Part shown: positions 6,501 to 14,124 of the stretch, in pieces
Numbering within the stretch: the stretch's first letter is position 1
Layout of the letters: every line of letters begins with the position of its first letter
Translations under genes and position numbers: made by a program
The notes under the pieces: model-generated
Told to the model about the DNA's origin: nothing
Seen by the model: only the letters and a program-made list of their open reading frames with translations
Databases searched by the model: none
DNA from: TMED69 sp964642505
GTDB lineage: Bacteria; Pseudomonadota; Gammaproteobacteria; Ga0077536
Assembly (NCBI GenBank): GCA_964642505.1
Contig: CAZXQY010000034.1
Span: forward strand, 1 to 24,208
Direction of reading: 5' to 3'
Length of the DNA: 24,208 bases

Positions 6501-7400
6501 ATGCTGAAAAAAAAACTTGCCAAGATAAAGGGCTCTTGCCCTCCTATAGTGACTCCTTTTTCCGGGGGGGTAGTTGATTATGAAATTTTTGAAAAACTAT
6601 TGAAGTACCATCTTGATAAAGGTTCCCATGGGGTGTTGATTAATGGGACTACGGGGGAACCTTCGACCCTTACGGTAGAAGAAAGAAATCGTTTGGTTGA
6701 TATCGCGATCGAAACAATTTCTGGTCGTATTCCCGTTGTTGTAGCTACTGGTTCTCAATCTTTTTCGGAGACTGAAAAGCTCACGAAGCATGCGGTTAAA
6801 GCGGGTGCGGATGCTTTATTAATAGTTACTCCTTACTATATTAAGCCCCCTCAGAGAGGGCTTGTAGAGTATTTTACAAAATTATCTTTGTTTCATGACT
6901 TGCCCTGGATGATATATCACATTCCTGGTAGGGCTGCTGTAAACGTCGATTTGGAGACTCTGTCAGAAATAAAAAGAAGATGCGATAATTTCGTTGGTAT
7001 GAAGCATGCGTCGAGTGACCTCGGTTTTGTAAGTAGTTGTCTTAAAACGCTAGGATCGGATTTCAAAATTTTTGTCGGGCTGGAAGAACTTTCTTTTCCG
7101 ATGATGTCGATTGGGGCGTGCGGTCTTATGAATGCTGTCGGGAATCTTTGTCCGGATATTTTGGTTTCTTTAGTGGAAGCGGTGTGGAATAACGATCTAG
7201 AGTTAGCTAGAAAAGAGCATGATAAGTTGTTTTTGCTAAATCGCTCTGTTTTTTTTGATACTAACCCTATTCCCATAAAATATATGATGAAAAGGATCGG
7301 CCTTATTCCGTCCAACGAACACAGGTTGCCCATGGTTTCTGCGGACAAAGAGTTGGAAAGGCGTCTGGACCAGGTTTTAAAATCTACAGGACTTATCTAG
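6501..7400 (+). CDS. DapA-family (dihydrodipicolinate synthase / N-acetylneuraminate lyase) class I aldolase or hydratase
   Basis: This is a 299-residue (beta/alpha)8 barrel of the DHDPS/NAL family. Visible family marks are LINGTTGEPSTLTVEER, the active-site tyrosine Y139 in MIYHIPGRA and the Schiff-base lysine K168 in VGMKHASSD. The frame is open upstream to a GTG at 6447, but that start would overlap the divergent promoter; the ATG at 6501 gives the normal family N-terminus. It is followed 6 nt later by the FAH-family gene, so the two form an operon divergent from hpaF. No diaminopimelate gene is nearby. In this setting it more likely performs the final pyruvate-releasing retro-aldol step, usually catalysed by the unrelated class II HpaI, than lysine synthesis. 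That role is inference. Confidence 0.88.
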   Translation: MLKKKLAKIKGSCPPIVTPFSGGVVDYEIFEKLLKYHLDKGSHGVLINGTTGEPSTLTVEERNRLVDIAIETISGRIPVVVATGSQSFSETEKLTKHAVKAGADALLIVTPYYIKPPQRGLVEYFTKLSLFHDLPWMIYHIPGRAAVNVDLETLSEIKRRCDNFVGMKHASSDLGFVSSCLKTLGSDFKIFVGLEELSFPMMSIGACGLMNAVGNLCPDILVSLVEAVWNNDLELARKEHDKLFLLNRSVFFDTNPIPIKYMMKRIGLIPSNEHRLPMVSADKELERRLDQVLKSTGLI

Positions 7401-7406
7401 GTTTCG

Positions 7407-8291
7407 GTGATGAGATTTTCTAGCTTTATTGTCGATGGCAGGGAAAGTTTTGGTGCCGTTCTAGATTCTGGCATAGTGGATTTAGGTCGTAGACAGCTCA
7501 AAATTAGAAATTTAAAGCATGCTATTGAATCGATACGTTTGGAGGAGCTTTGGGAAATTGCCTTGGCATCTAGCATAGACTATGCAGGTTCAGAAGTTCA
7601 ATTTTTGTCACCTATTCCGAATGCCGGTAAAATAATCTGTATCGGTGTAAATTATAAAAATCGAAATGCTGAATATAAGGATGGTTCTCAAGAAGCGAAA
7701 TACCCGAGTGTTTTCATGCGCGCCAAAGAGTCTTTGGTGGGCCATAAACAGTTTATAGTCGAGCCTCTGGAATCTAGTCAGTTGGATTATGAAGGGGAGA
7801 TAGTTCTCATTATAGGTGCGTCGGGTAGACGTATCCCGGCTGAGTCGGCTCATCGCCATATCGCAGGATTAACTTTGATGAACGAGGGTTCTGTCAGAGA
7901 TTGGATGCGTCACTCCAAGTTCAACGTAACTCAAGGCAAGAATTTTGCTAAATCGGGCAGTTCAGGGCCTTGGTTAGTTACGCCCGAATCATGCGATCCA
8001 TTGAAAACGTTAAAGATTAAGACCCGGGTAAATGGGGAAACTCGACAAAGCGACACGACTGCAAATCTTATTTTCTCATTTGCTTATTTGATCCAGTACC
8101 TGTCTACTTTTTATGAACTTAAGGCGGGTGATATGATAGCGACCGGAACTCCAAATGGAGCCGGAGCTCGCTTGAATCCTCCTAAGTACTTGAAGTCGGG
8201 CGATGAAGTTGAAGTTGAAGTTGAAGAAATAGGGATGCTAAAAAATAAAATAATATCCGAAAAAGAGCACAGCGATTCGAAATCGCGCTGA
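7407..8291 (+). CDS. FAH-family enzyme, single domain (HpaG-type decarboxylase/isomerase candidate)
   Basis: This 294-residue fumarylacetoacetate hydrolase-fold protein has the usual C-terminal catalytic domain: KIICIGVNYKNRNAEY, the metal-binding DYEGEIVLIIG (two glutamates), NEGSVRDW, and IATGTPNGAGARLNPP. The third acidic ligand, Asp in the common NDxxxRD motif, is Glu here, as in some other FAH proteins. It begins at GTG 7407 or the adjacent ATG 7410; TAGG precedes both. Only one FAH domain is present, whereas enteric HpaG is a tandem duplication. By context it would decarboxylate and/or isomerise the tricarboxylic product of HpaF. A (GAAGTT)3 codon repeat at 8205-8222 encodes the acidic VEVEVE strand near the C-terminus. 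It ends 2 nt short of the convergent hpaB stop codon. Confidence 0.85.
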   Translation: MMRFSSFIVDGRESFGAVLDSGIVDLGRRQLKIRNLKHAIESIRLEELWEIALASSIDYAGSEVQFLSPIPNAGKIICIGVNYKNRNAEYKDGSQEAKYPSVFMRAKESLVGHKQFIVEPLESSQLDYEGEIVLIIGASGRRIPAESAHRHIAGLTLMNEGSVRDWMRHSKFNVTQGKNFAKSGSSGPWLVTPESCDPLKTLKIKTRVNGETRQSDTTANLIFSFAYLIQYLSTFYELKAGDMIATGTPNGAGARLNPPKYLKSGDEVEVEVEEIGMLKNKIISEKEHSDSKSR

Positions 8292-8293
8292 GC

Positions 8294-9754
8294 TTATTCT
8301 TTTTTGAGCATATCGTCTATTTTTGCCATCATTTCATCCTTTGGATAAAGATCGAAGTATATATTCGACATAATATTTGGAGGGCCGAAGAAGAAGCGTT
8401 CGTATAGAGTTTGTCGGCCGGCAAAGGCAGAAATCGATACGTCATTAGCCAATCGGAAAAGAGCTATCCTATCTTTGCTAGACAAATTGATGGTCTGGAA
8501 ATATTTTTCGATGTCTTCCATTATGTCATTATTGAGATCGGCCTCACAGGGAGTGGCAACAAGTGAGCTCGATCCTAATGTCTGCACTATTTCTATTAGT
8601 CTCGGATACATTTTTGGGAATAAATTTCTGGATGTATCAAGGGGTCGTCTAAGTGGGACGTAGTTTCCCCACTGGTCCGCTTCAGCTTGCTGCTCCGCCG
8701 AGAATCGGAATGCCCGAATTGTTTCTGTTATCCACATTGCTTCTGCGATTTGTCCTTTCACCACTGAATCTTTGTCTTTACCGGTAGCTTTCGCCATAGC
8801 ACATAGTAAGCCTACAATAAATTCGGATTTCGCAAGTTTGCTACAAACTACTTGATGCATCATGTGGGTAACTGCGTGTGTTTCAGCGAAAGCTCGATTG
8901 CATAATAGTGGGTCTTTGTACATAAATATCCTTTCCCAAGGAACAAGTACGTTGTTGAAGGTCACCACAGCATCCATTTCTTCAAATCTAGACGCAAGGG
9001 GTGCGTCATAGAAAGATTTTCCAAGGTCGTACGAATCTCGGCATATTAGTCGCACGCCGTTGGTATTTATAGGGATGGCAAAAGCGAATGAGAAATTAAT
9101 ATTGTCTTTGGAGGCAGTAAGCAATGAAGAAGGGAAGACCTCTATTTCGTCTGCTATGGGCCCTAGTGTTGCCAGTAGGCGGGCTCCTTTTACAATAATC
9201 CCAGCGTCAGTTTCCTTGACAACATGAAGCGCCACTTTTTCGCTTAATTTACCATCCTTATATTGTGCATGGTTGAAGGTAGGGTTGATTAGCGTGTGCG
9301 TTAACACCCTGTCGTTGCTCTTAGCGTATTCGTAGTAATCGAGCATGTGCTCTTTAAAGTTTTCTCCGTTTTCAGATAAGAAATCGGCGGCCCCGGCAAA
9401 TGCCGTAAGAGAGGCGTTTTTATAGTCGGGTGTTCTCCCGAACATGCCCCCAGACCAAGTTGCGCATTCGTAAAATGCTCTACCTCTTTTTTCTACGTCT
9501 ACCTTATTTTTGGGGATAAGAAAACTCATCCCGTACCGCTTACCGTCTTTATCCGTGTGGGTTAGCAACTCGGTTAAATCATTATCATGTTGTTTGTCTA
9601 TGAAATGAGCTAGGGTTTTAGCCACTCTCCCAATCGTGGCGTGGTCGGTGACATCAGGTATTTTCTCACCAGACAGCCAGATGTCCCTTTCGTCTTGTAG
9701 CTCAACTAGATACTGCGCGCCCGTGCGTATACCGTTTCCTAAGGGCAGGGTCAT
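8294..9754 (-). CDS. hpaB: 4-hydroxyphenylacetate 3-monooxygenase, oxygenase component (HpaB family)
   Basis: This 486-residue FADH2-using monooxygenase belongs to the HpaB family and has an acyl-CoA dehydrogenase-like fold. The N-terminal RTGAQYLVELQDERDIWLSG and WSGGMFGRTPDYKN are characteristic. Residues R107, Y111 (GRTPDY) and H153 (LTHTLINP) line up with the substrate-binding Arg, Tyr and His known from Thermus HpaB. It would hydroxylate 4-hydroxyphenylacetate to 3,4-dihydroxyphenylacetate, the substrate for the neighbouring dioxygenase. The reaction needs a separate flavin reductase (HpaC), which is not in the window. The ATG at 9754 has AGGATG about 8 nt upstream. It is transcribed alone towards the DapA/FAH pair, with only 2 nt between stop codons. 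Related family members hydroxylate other phenols, so specificity rests on context. Confidence 0.88.
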   Translation of the reverse strand: MTLPLGNGIRTGAQYLVELQDERDIWLSGEKIPDVTDHATIGRVAKTLAHFIDKQHDNDLTELLTHTDKDGKRYGMSFLIPKNKVDVEKRGRAFYECATWSGGMFGRTPDYKNASLTAFAGAADFLSENGENFKEHMLDYYEYAKSNDRVLTHTLINPTFNHAQYKDGKLSEKVALHVVKETDAGIIVKGARLLATLGPIADEIEVFPSSLLTASKDNINFSFAFAIPINTNGVRLICRDSYDLGKSFYDAPLASRFEEMDAVVTFNNVLVPWERIFMYKDPLLCNRAFAETHAVTHMMHQVVCSKLAKSEFIVGLLCAMAKATGKDKDSVVKGQIAEAMWITETIRAFRFSAEQQAEADQWGNYVPLRRPLDTSRNLFPKMYPRLIEIVQTLGSSSLVATPCEADLNNDIMEDIEKYFQTINLSSKDRIALFRLANDVSISAFAGRQTLYERFFFGPPNIMSNIYFDLYPKDEMMAKIDDMLKKE

Positions 9755-10058
9755 ATATTTTTCATCCTATTACGAAACTTTCAAACATAACGCATATACT
9801 TTTGACACTCCTGCTAATCATACCTAAATTTTTTAAGAATGGATTACTTTAGTTCCTATTTTTTACTGAATTGACTATCGTCTTTGTATGCAGCTTTGAA
9901 TTTCTTTTACGGAACACAAAATATAATTCGATTTCTGATAATTGTTTATTCTGATCTATTTGTAGAACTTGTGATAAAGGGACTATCGAAGGGTTTATTC
10001 CTAATCAAATAGTCTGATAATTGATAGCGGTGTTTGATCGTCCGCAGAGGAGCTTGCA
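9755..10058. other. Intergenic region upstream of hpaB
   Basis: About 300 AT-rich nt lie between the DUF849 gene and hpaB, both leftward, so this stretch should hold the hpaB promoter. A minus-strand TATGAT at 9818-9823 is a possible -10 without a convincing -35. The 11-mer TCTGATAATTG occurs twice in direct orientation (9934-9944 and 10013-10023), possibly by chance. No gene or stable terminator hairpin was seen. Confidence 0.35.
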
Positions 10059-10934
10059 CTATGGAAAATCTAGTATCCTTTTTACATCTCCCCTGTCTGC
10101 TAGAGGTCTACCAACGTCTGCACACAAGCTAATCGCTTCTTGCACTAGTTCTTTGTTTCGAGGGGTTTTTTGCCCGGAATAGTCTTCGAGACCTACTCGC
10201 AGATGGCCACCACATCTGAGTGCGGTTTCGGCTATATCGGAAGCTATCACGTCTCCTCCGAGTACGGCTATTCCCCAGGGTAGTGCGATCCCATCTAAAA
10301 GTTCCAAGTACGCCTCAAGAGCTGTTTGAGTAGGTGGAAGGCCGAAAATCAGCTGTTCGCCGAAATATAATTTTATGAAAGCTCCGCGCGGCAGGCTTCC
10401 ATTTTGCCAATAAGCGAGTACTGTCCGAAGAAATCCAGGTTCAAAAATAGAGATGCTTGGGGCAAGTTTTTTTATTTTCGCTAGACTAAAAAGACGTTCT
10501 ATTTCCTCATAACTGTGGTCATACGTTATTCCTTTAGGAATTCCTTTGGAATTGATTATACCGATATTGGTGGAACCGGGGTCTAAATAGGCCATCTGAA
10601 GATATCCGGCATCGGCGAGTATTTCTTGATGCTTCCAGCGATCTTCTGTCGATCCCCCCCAGTTCGCCGTCGGGTACAGCAAAGCATCAGGATAGACCGC
10701 TAGAATTTTCTCGTAAATGCCCCTGGATTTTTGCGCCATTATTTCTGGGGCGCGTTCTGCTTCGGAGTCACTTTCTAGACGATCATGTTGATGGACGATT
10801 TGTGCTCCAAGTTCGAGACAATCTAAGGCGTCCTTCACTATTTCTGTTTGCGAAATGGGGACGTAACGGTTCTCTCTTTTTTTTGTAGAACCGTTTAGAG
10901 CAACCTCGATAATCACAGGTTTATTTTTTTGCAT
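10059..10934 (-). CDS. Beta-keto acid cleavage enzyme (BKACE / Kce, DUF849 family)
   Basis: This 291-residue TIM-barrel protein belongs to the family of 3-keto-5-aminohexanoate cleavage enzyme. Known members condense acetyl-CoA with a beta-keto acid and split it to acetoacetate plus a new acyl-CoA, using a zinc held by an H-x-H motif. Here that motif is H48-x-H50 in GAQIVHQHDRLE, where many homologues have HxHARD. The opening IIEVALNGSTKK and the later LRVGLEDYSG match the family, the latter being the segment with the metal-binding glutamate. The length is normal. It lies about 300 nt upstream of hpaB on the same strand but has its own leader, which shares a 25-nt element with the hypothetical gene near 12 kb. 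Its beta-keto acid substrate is unknown. Confidence 0.87.
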   Translation of the reverse strand: MQKNKPVIIEVALNGSTKKRENRYVPISQTEIVKDALDCLELGAQIVHQHDRLESDSEAERAPEIMAQKSRGIYEKILAVYPDALLYPTANWGGSTEDRWKHQEILADAGYLQMAYLDPGSTNIGIINSKGIPKGITYDHSYEEIERLFSLAKIKKLAPSISIFEPGFLRTVLAYWQNGSLPRGAFIKLYFGEQLIFGLPPTQTALEAYLELLDGIALPWGIAVLGGDVIASDIAETALRCGGHLRVGLEDYSGQKTPRNKELVQEAISLCADVGRPLADRGDVKRILDFP

Positions 10935-10944
10935 GACTAGATGA

Positions 10945-10969
10945 TCTCAAATCTCTCTCTTAAATCAAG
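10945..10969 (-). repeat. Leader element copy 1, upstream of the DUF849 gene
   Basis: On the minus strand this 25-nt element reads CTTGATTTAAGAGAGAGATT and continues with five more bases (TGAGA). It matches the element at 12021-12045 at 23 of 25 positions. It ends exactly 10 nt before the ATG of the DUF849 gene, the same spacing as at the other copy. It includes the purine-rich GAGAGA segment, which is rather far from the start to act as the Shine-Dalgarno. Confidence 0.6.
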
Positions 10970-11036
10970 CAAAAGTGCCTCTCTACTGAATGGTTGCTTT
11001 TTAAGGAGGATCGTTTTAATTTCCCCCGCTTGGCCT

Positions 11037-11441
11037 TTAGTAGCGTCTTCTACATTCGTATGCTGATGACAGTAGTATTTGTTTAGAAATGAAAAAATTT
11101 CTGGTTTCTTCATCGTAGAGGGTAAGAAACGAATCGGGAAACGCTATTTCGTATCTGATGCCGTCGTTCATGATAGTAGACGAATTGTATGTAGTCCAAA
11201 AACGTTTCAGTTCTAGAGGATGCTTTGCAGCTACTAGGCGGCTCCCATCCCACCTGAGAGTACAGACCCTTTGTCCACTCAAATCAACCCAGTAGCCTTT
11301 TTTATTTGTCTCTCTAGTAGGTTTTGATCCAGTGAGGCTATCCCACAGTTCTTCTAAATCTGCATAAGCTGTTGAATATATAAAAATGAGTAACGAGGAA
11401 ATTACAATTCCCAACATAATGTTTTTTTGAAATCTCGTCAT
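11037..11441 (-). CDS. Hypothetical exported protein, 134 residues
   Basis: The protein begins with a clear type I signal peptide (residues 1-27: MTRFQKN, then the hydrophobic IMLGIVISSLLIFIYS, cleavage after AYA). The mature part, about 107 residues, has two cysteines (in RVCTLRWDG and YECRRRY) that could form a periplasmic disulfide, and the segment GYWVDLSGQRVCTLRWDG. No domain was recognised. The gene follows the 131-residue hypothetical frame by about 50 nt on the same strand and may be cotranscribed with it. The ribosome binding site is weak (an AAGAAG tract). Function unknown; periplasmic location is the only supported statement. Confidence 0.7.
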   Translation of the reverse strand: MTRFQKNIMLGIVISSLLIFIYSTAYADLEELWDSLTGSKPTRETNKKGYWVDLSGQRVCTLRWDGSRLVAAKHPLELKRFWTTYNSSTIMNDGIRYEIAFPDSFLTLYDEETRNFFISKQILLSSAYECRRRY

Positions 11442-11492
11442 CTCATTTATTCTTCTTATACTTCAGTAAAAGAAGCCTTTAGAATTTAGACC

Positions 11493-11888
11493 TCATTTAG
11501 ATCTATTGCTTTTAAAAGGGTAGAAGGGGTCACTCAAATCAGGTTTTTGAAAACCGCAAGATTCTGTGACATCGTGCCAATACCCTTGAGTGATCGCCTC
11601 TTTCCATACAAACCAAAACTCTAGTTCCGTCTTACTACTGTACGTAGAGCAAATGACGGGAATCATTGTGCCAAAGTATTCTTGCGTAATACGGTGATGC
11701 TTCTTGTGTCTCCACGCTGCTTCGAAAATTGAAACGTTTAAGCCATACCAACGAAAAAGTTGTTCTTTCTCGACTGGAGAAAGATTGTCTTCGTTTGTTT
11801 GGCCTTTTAGCAGAAGAATTGCTGTGTCTTTCTCGAGACCTTTTAAGAATAAACTATTAAGGTCCGAAGCCACACTGTTCAAAGCCAC
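11493..11888 (-). CDS. Hypothetical protein, C-terminal part of an apparently frameshifted gene
   Basis: The frame can start at a GTG at 11888 (131 residues), but no good ribosome binding site is present. The protein contains NSLFLKGLEKD, NLSPVEKEQLFRWYGLNVSI and FWFVWKEAITQGYWHDV. This pattern is known from short uncharacterised proteobacterial proteins that normally begin with a membrane helix of the form EWAEVIS...YVGYQVNQ. Exactly such a helix is encoded just upstream in another frame (11879-12010). Joining the two by a -1 shift gives YVGYQVNQTQTQ followed by SVKAVALNSVASDLNSLF, a natural continuation. The intact ancestor would be about 175 residues with an N-terminal membrane anchor. Function unknown; either a real frameshift mutation or a base lost in sequencing. 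Confidence 0.6.
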   Translation of the reverse strand: MALNSVASDLNSLFLKGLEKDTAILLLKGQTNEDNLSPVEKEQLFRWYGLNVSIFEAAWRHKKHHRITQEYFGTMIPVICSTYSSKTELEFWFVWKEAITQGYWHDVTESCGFQKPDLSDPFYPFKSNRSK

Positions 11889-12010
11889 TGCCTTGACTGA
11901 GTCTGTGTCTGGTTCACTTGATAACCGACATAGAACAGGGTAATGATGACTGTGATAGCACTAATTACCTCAGCCCATTCGACTATCGTTCTTGGTCTAA
12001 ATGTTTTCAT
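11879..12010 (-). pseudogene. N-terminal membrane-anchor fragment of the same hypothetical gene
   Basis: From the ATG at 12010 a 43-codon frame encodes MKTFRPRTIVEWAEVISAIT followed by VIITLFYVGYQVNQTQTQ, a single membrane helix plus the start of a soluble domain, then stops at 11879. The downstream frame (11493-11888) is open on the minus strand from about 11960, so the two overlap by roughly 80 nt and a one-base deletion in the overlap would explain the break. The leader carries AAAGGAGA and the 25-nt element shared with the DUF849 gene, showing this is the genuine 5' end of a transcribed gene. Confidence 0.6.
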
Positions 12011-12020
12011 TGTCAAATAA

Positions 12021-12045
12021 TCTCAAATCTCTCCTTTAAATCAAG
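12021..12045 (-). repeat. Leader element copy 2, upstream of the frameshifted gene
   Basis: On the minus strand it reads CTTGATTTAAAGGAGAGATT and continues TGAGA. It differs from copy 1 (10945-10969) at two adjacent bases. It also sits 10 nt before an ATG (12010). In this copy the variable bases create AAAGGAGAG, a near-perfect Shine-Dalgarno core but about 17 nt from the start codon. Confidence 0.6.
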
Positions 12046-12187
12046 GGAAAGAATCTCGGGTTTAACGAATATTTTTTATTCGGCCAGTATTTTTATCAGT
12101 TAACACTCAATTAGTTAAGGTTTTTCGCGACTTCTATTTCCTTGAGAAGAAAGAGCCTCGGATTGGCTGATGTGATATAACCGAAAT

Positions 12188-12586
12188 ATGGAAAAAAATG
12201 AAGAAATTGTTAGACAAGCCATGCAAGTGATTTGGAATGACGGTGATATTTCTAGGGTCGATGAATTTTATGCTAAAGATTTTGAGGCCGATTATCCGAT
12301 CACTGATTGGGGTTTAGGTTTGGAAGGAGTTTCTGCATTGGTAACTCAAGTTCACAGAGATTTACCAGGTTACGCAGAAGAAATAGTTGAGCTGATCGAT
12401 GCTGGAGATAACGTTGTGGTTATGCTTTCCATTAGTGGATGCCATCCAACTACAAAAGAGCACATCAAATTTAGAGATGTTACTATTTTGACTTTAAAAA
12501 ATGAAAAGATAGTTCACCAAAGAGGACTGAGTGATCTTTTATCTCTTTACCTTCAGCTAGGGGCGATCGCACTTCCTTTGTCTTAA
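12188..12586 (+). CDS. SnoaL-like / ester cyclase family protein (NTF2 fold)
   Basis: This 132-residue protein has the cone-shaped NTF2-like fold pattern of SnoaL-like proteins: an N-terminal helix EEIVRQAMQVIWNDGDISRV, then VDEFYAKDFEADYP, GVSALVTQVHRDLPGYAEEI, and the beta-sheet half DAGDNVVVMLSISG, IKFRDVTILTLKNEKIVHQR. The DFEADYP and LPGYAEEI motifs are typical of the SnoaL-like polyketide cyclase group, whose members often act as small isomerases or binding proteins. The start has no clear ribosome binding site. It is monocistronic and divergent from the frameshifted gene. No substrate can be proposed. Confidence 0.8.
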   Translation: MEKNEEIVRQAMQVIWNDGDISRVDEFYAKDFEADYPITDWGLGLEGVSALVTQVHRDLPGYAEEIVELIDAGDNVVVMLSISGCHPTTKEHIKFRDVTILTLKNEKIVHQRGLSDLLSLYLQLGAIALPLS

Positions 12587-12978
12587 GGTAAGATAGGTTT
12601 CGAAAAATCTTGAGAGGCCAAAAATATATTTCTGAAGAAAGAAGCTAATAACCAATGGGGTAGGAAAGTTGCAAGAGGTGCTAGTAACTGGTTTTAAGAT
12701 AGCGGAGAAAGAAGTTAAACTTCCCAGTCTAAATACTCTATATCAATTCTGGACGGCTTATTTACTTTAATGCTACTTGCATCCAATTGGTTAGTCGCAT
12801 ATCGAAAGATGATGCTAGTTCGCTTTCTCGATTACCTTTTGTTTCATAATGTGGTCTAATTTCCTTCAATGAAAGATTATTTAATTTGGTGGGAGCGATG
12901 TATTCGTATATAAAAATCTATAATCAAGAAAAGCATATTTTGCGGATTTAAATGCGTTAGTGAGGCCGAGAGATTTAG
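12587..12978. other. Non-coding region before the C45 hydrolase gene
   Basis: About 390 nt contain no frame with a believable ribosome binding site. A perfect TATAAT at 12919-12924, about 55 nt upstream of the C45 start, could be its -10, but no good -35 sits 15-19 nt before it. No T-tract terminator, tRNA or repeat was seen. Confidence 0.4.
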
Positions 12979-14007
12979 ATGAGTGAATTCGTTTTTCTGA
13001 CGGTAGAGGGAGACTCTTTTTCTAGAGGTCTTGCCCATGGAGAAGCATTTCGGCAGGCCATTTCCGAAAGCTATGAATTTTACGTTAGTAAGCTGTTTGC
13101 CGATCAACAAATGTCTATCAGCGAGCTAGAGTCCTACGCATTAACTATCCGATCGATAACACAAGAATATGCTCCGGATTGTGCCGACGAAATAGAAGGA
13201 ATTTCTGTTGGCGCTCAGCTAGAGCCTTGGAAGGTTTTTTTACTGAATGGGCGAACAGAAATCCTCAACAGCAAGGTCGGGGAATGCACTACTCTGTACT
13301 TTAAAGATCACGCGATACTTGCTCAAAACTGGGATTGGTTAGAAAATTTAGAAGCCCTCTCAGTGATAATACATCACAGAAGGAGCAATCGGCCTGACTA
13401 TATTACTTTCAGTGAAGTCGGGATGATCGGGAAAATTGGAATGAATCAAGCAGGCCTGGGAGTTGGGCTAAATATTTTATTTTGTCCTCACGAATTGAGT
13501 GGGCTACCCACGCACATCACATGTAGAGATGTGCTGGATGCTACCTCATTAGAAGCTGCTCGTCAGAGGCTTCTCGATTCGGAGATGGGGAAAGCTAGCC
13601 ATATTCTAATCGGAGACAGCTCTGGCTCATGCGCGTCATTTGAATTTGTGGGTCAAACTCGTCACGAGGTTGTAATTGAACAAGAAGCATTTCTTCATAC
13701 TAACCATTGTATAGCCGCGGACGCGAGTAATTCGGTAGTGGGCCTTGCGAACTCTCGGGAAAGGTTTTCCTGGGCGAGCGAATTAATCCACTCTGAAGAG
13801 AAGCATAATCTAGCTGCCGCAAAAAAGATTCTGCTTTCTAGAGTGCCTGGTCCCTCCGCAATAAACAGACCTTATGTTGAATCCGAAGCATGGGAGGGTT
13901 ATAGAGTTGGCACCTGTGCAACAATCCTCATGGAATTGAAGCCGCGGATTTTCCATGTCAAACGAGGACCTGGAGCTCTGAGTGGATTTGTGAGTTACGG
14001 GCTATAG
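12979..14007 (+). CDS. C45 family autoproteolytic acyltransferase/hydrolase (penicillin acyltransferase-like, Ntn fold)
   Basis: This 342-residue protein is related to fungal isopenicillin-N acyltransferase. The family pattern is clear: an N-terminal FSRGLAHGEAFR, then LLNGRTEIL, the self-cleavage site G-E-C103-T-T and QNWDW shortly after it. Members cleave themselves before the cysteine, which then acts as N-terminal nucleophile on amide or acyl substrates. No signal peptide is seen, so it should be cytoplasmic. The downstream segment GMIGKIGMNQAGLGVGLNI and RDVLDATSLEAARQRL are usual in bacterial homologues. The start ATG at 12979 has a weak purine-rich upstream sequence. It lies upstream of a VOC gene on the same strand with a 117-nt gap. 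Hydrolysis of an N-acyl compound is plausible from family; the substrate is unknown. Confidence 0.88.
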   Translation: MSEFVFLTVEGDSFSRGLAHGEAFRQAISESYEFYVSKLFADQQMSISELESYALTIRSITQEYAPDCADEIEGISVGAQLEPWKVFLLNGRTEILNSKVGECTTLYFKDHAILAQNWDWLENLEALSVIIHHRRSNRPDYITFSEVGMIGKIGMNQAGLGVGLNILFCPHELSGLPTHITCRDVLDATSLEAARQRLLDSEMGKASHILIGDSSGSCASFEFVGQTRHEVVIEQEAFLHTNHCIAADASNSVVGLANSRERFSWASELIHSEEKHNLAAAKKILLSRVPGPSAINRPYVESEAWEGYRVGTCATILMELKPRIFHVKRGPGALSGFVSYGL

Positions 14008-14124
14008 TCTGTCCATGAAAGAACTTTCGTTTTAAAAATAGCGTACTAATTCTCAAAAAGACGAAAATTTCTATGGCGAGTTTTAGCAATTTAGTTATAC
14101 TAAAAAAAAATCTTGGAGATGATT

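Noticed and set aside
9934..10023. Direct repeat of TCTGATAATTG upstream of hpaB as a regulatory array
   Set aside because: Only two copies of an AT-rich 11-mer with wide spacing; chance occurrence is likely, so it is mentioned only in the gap description.
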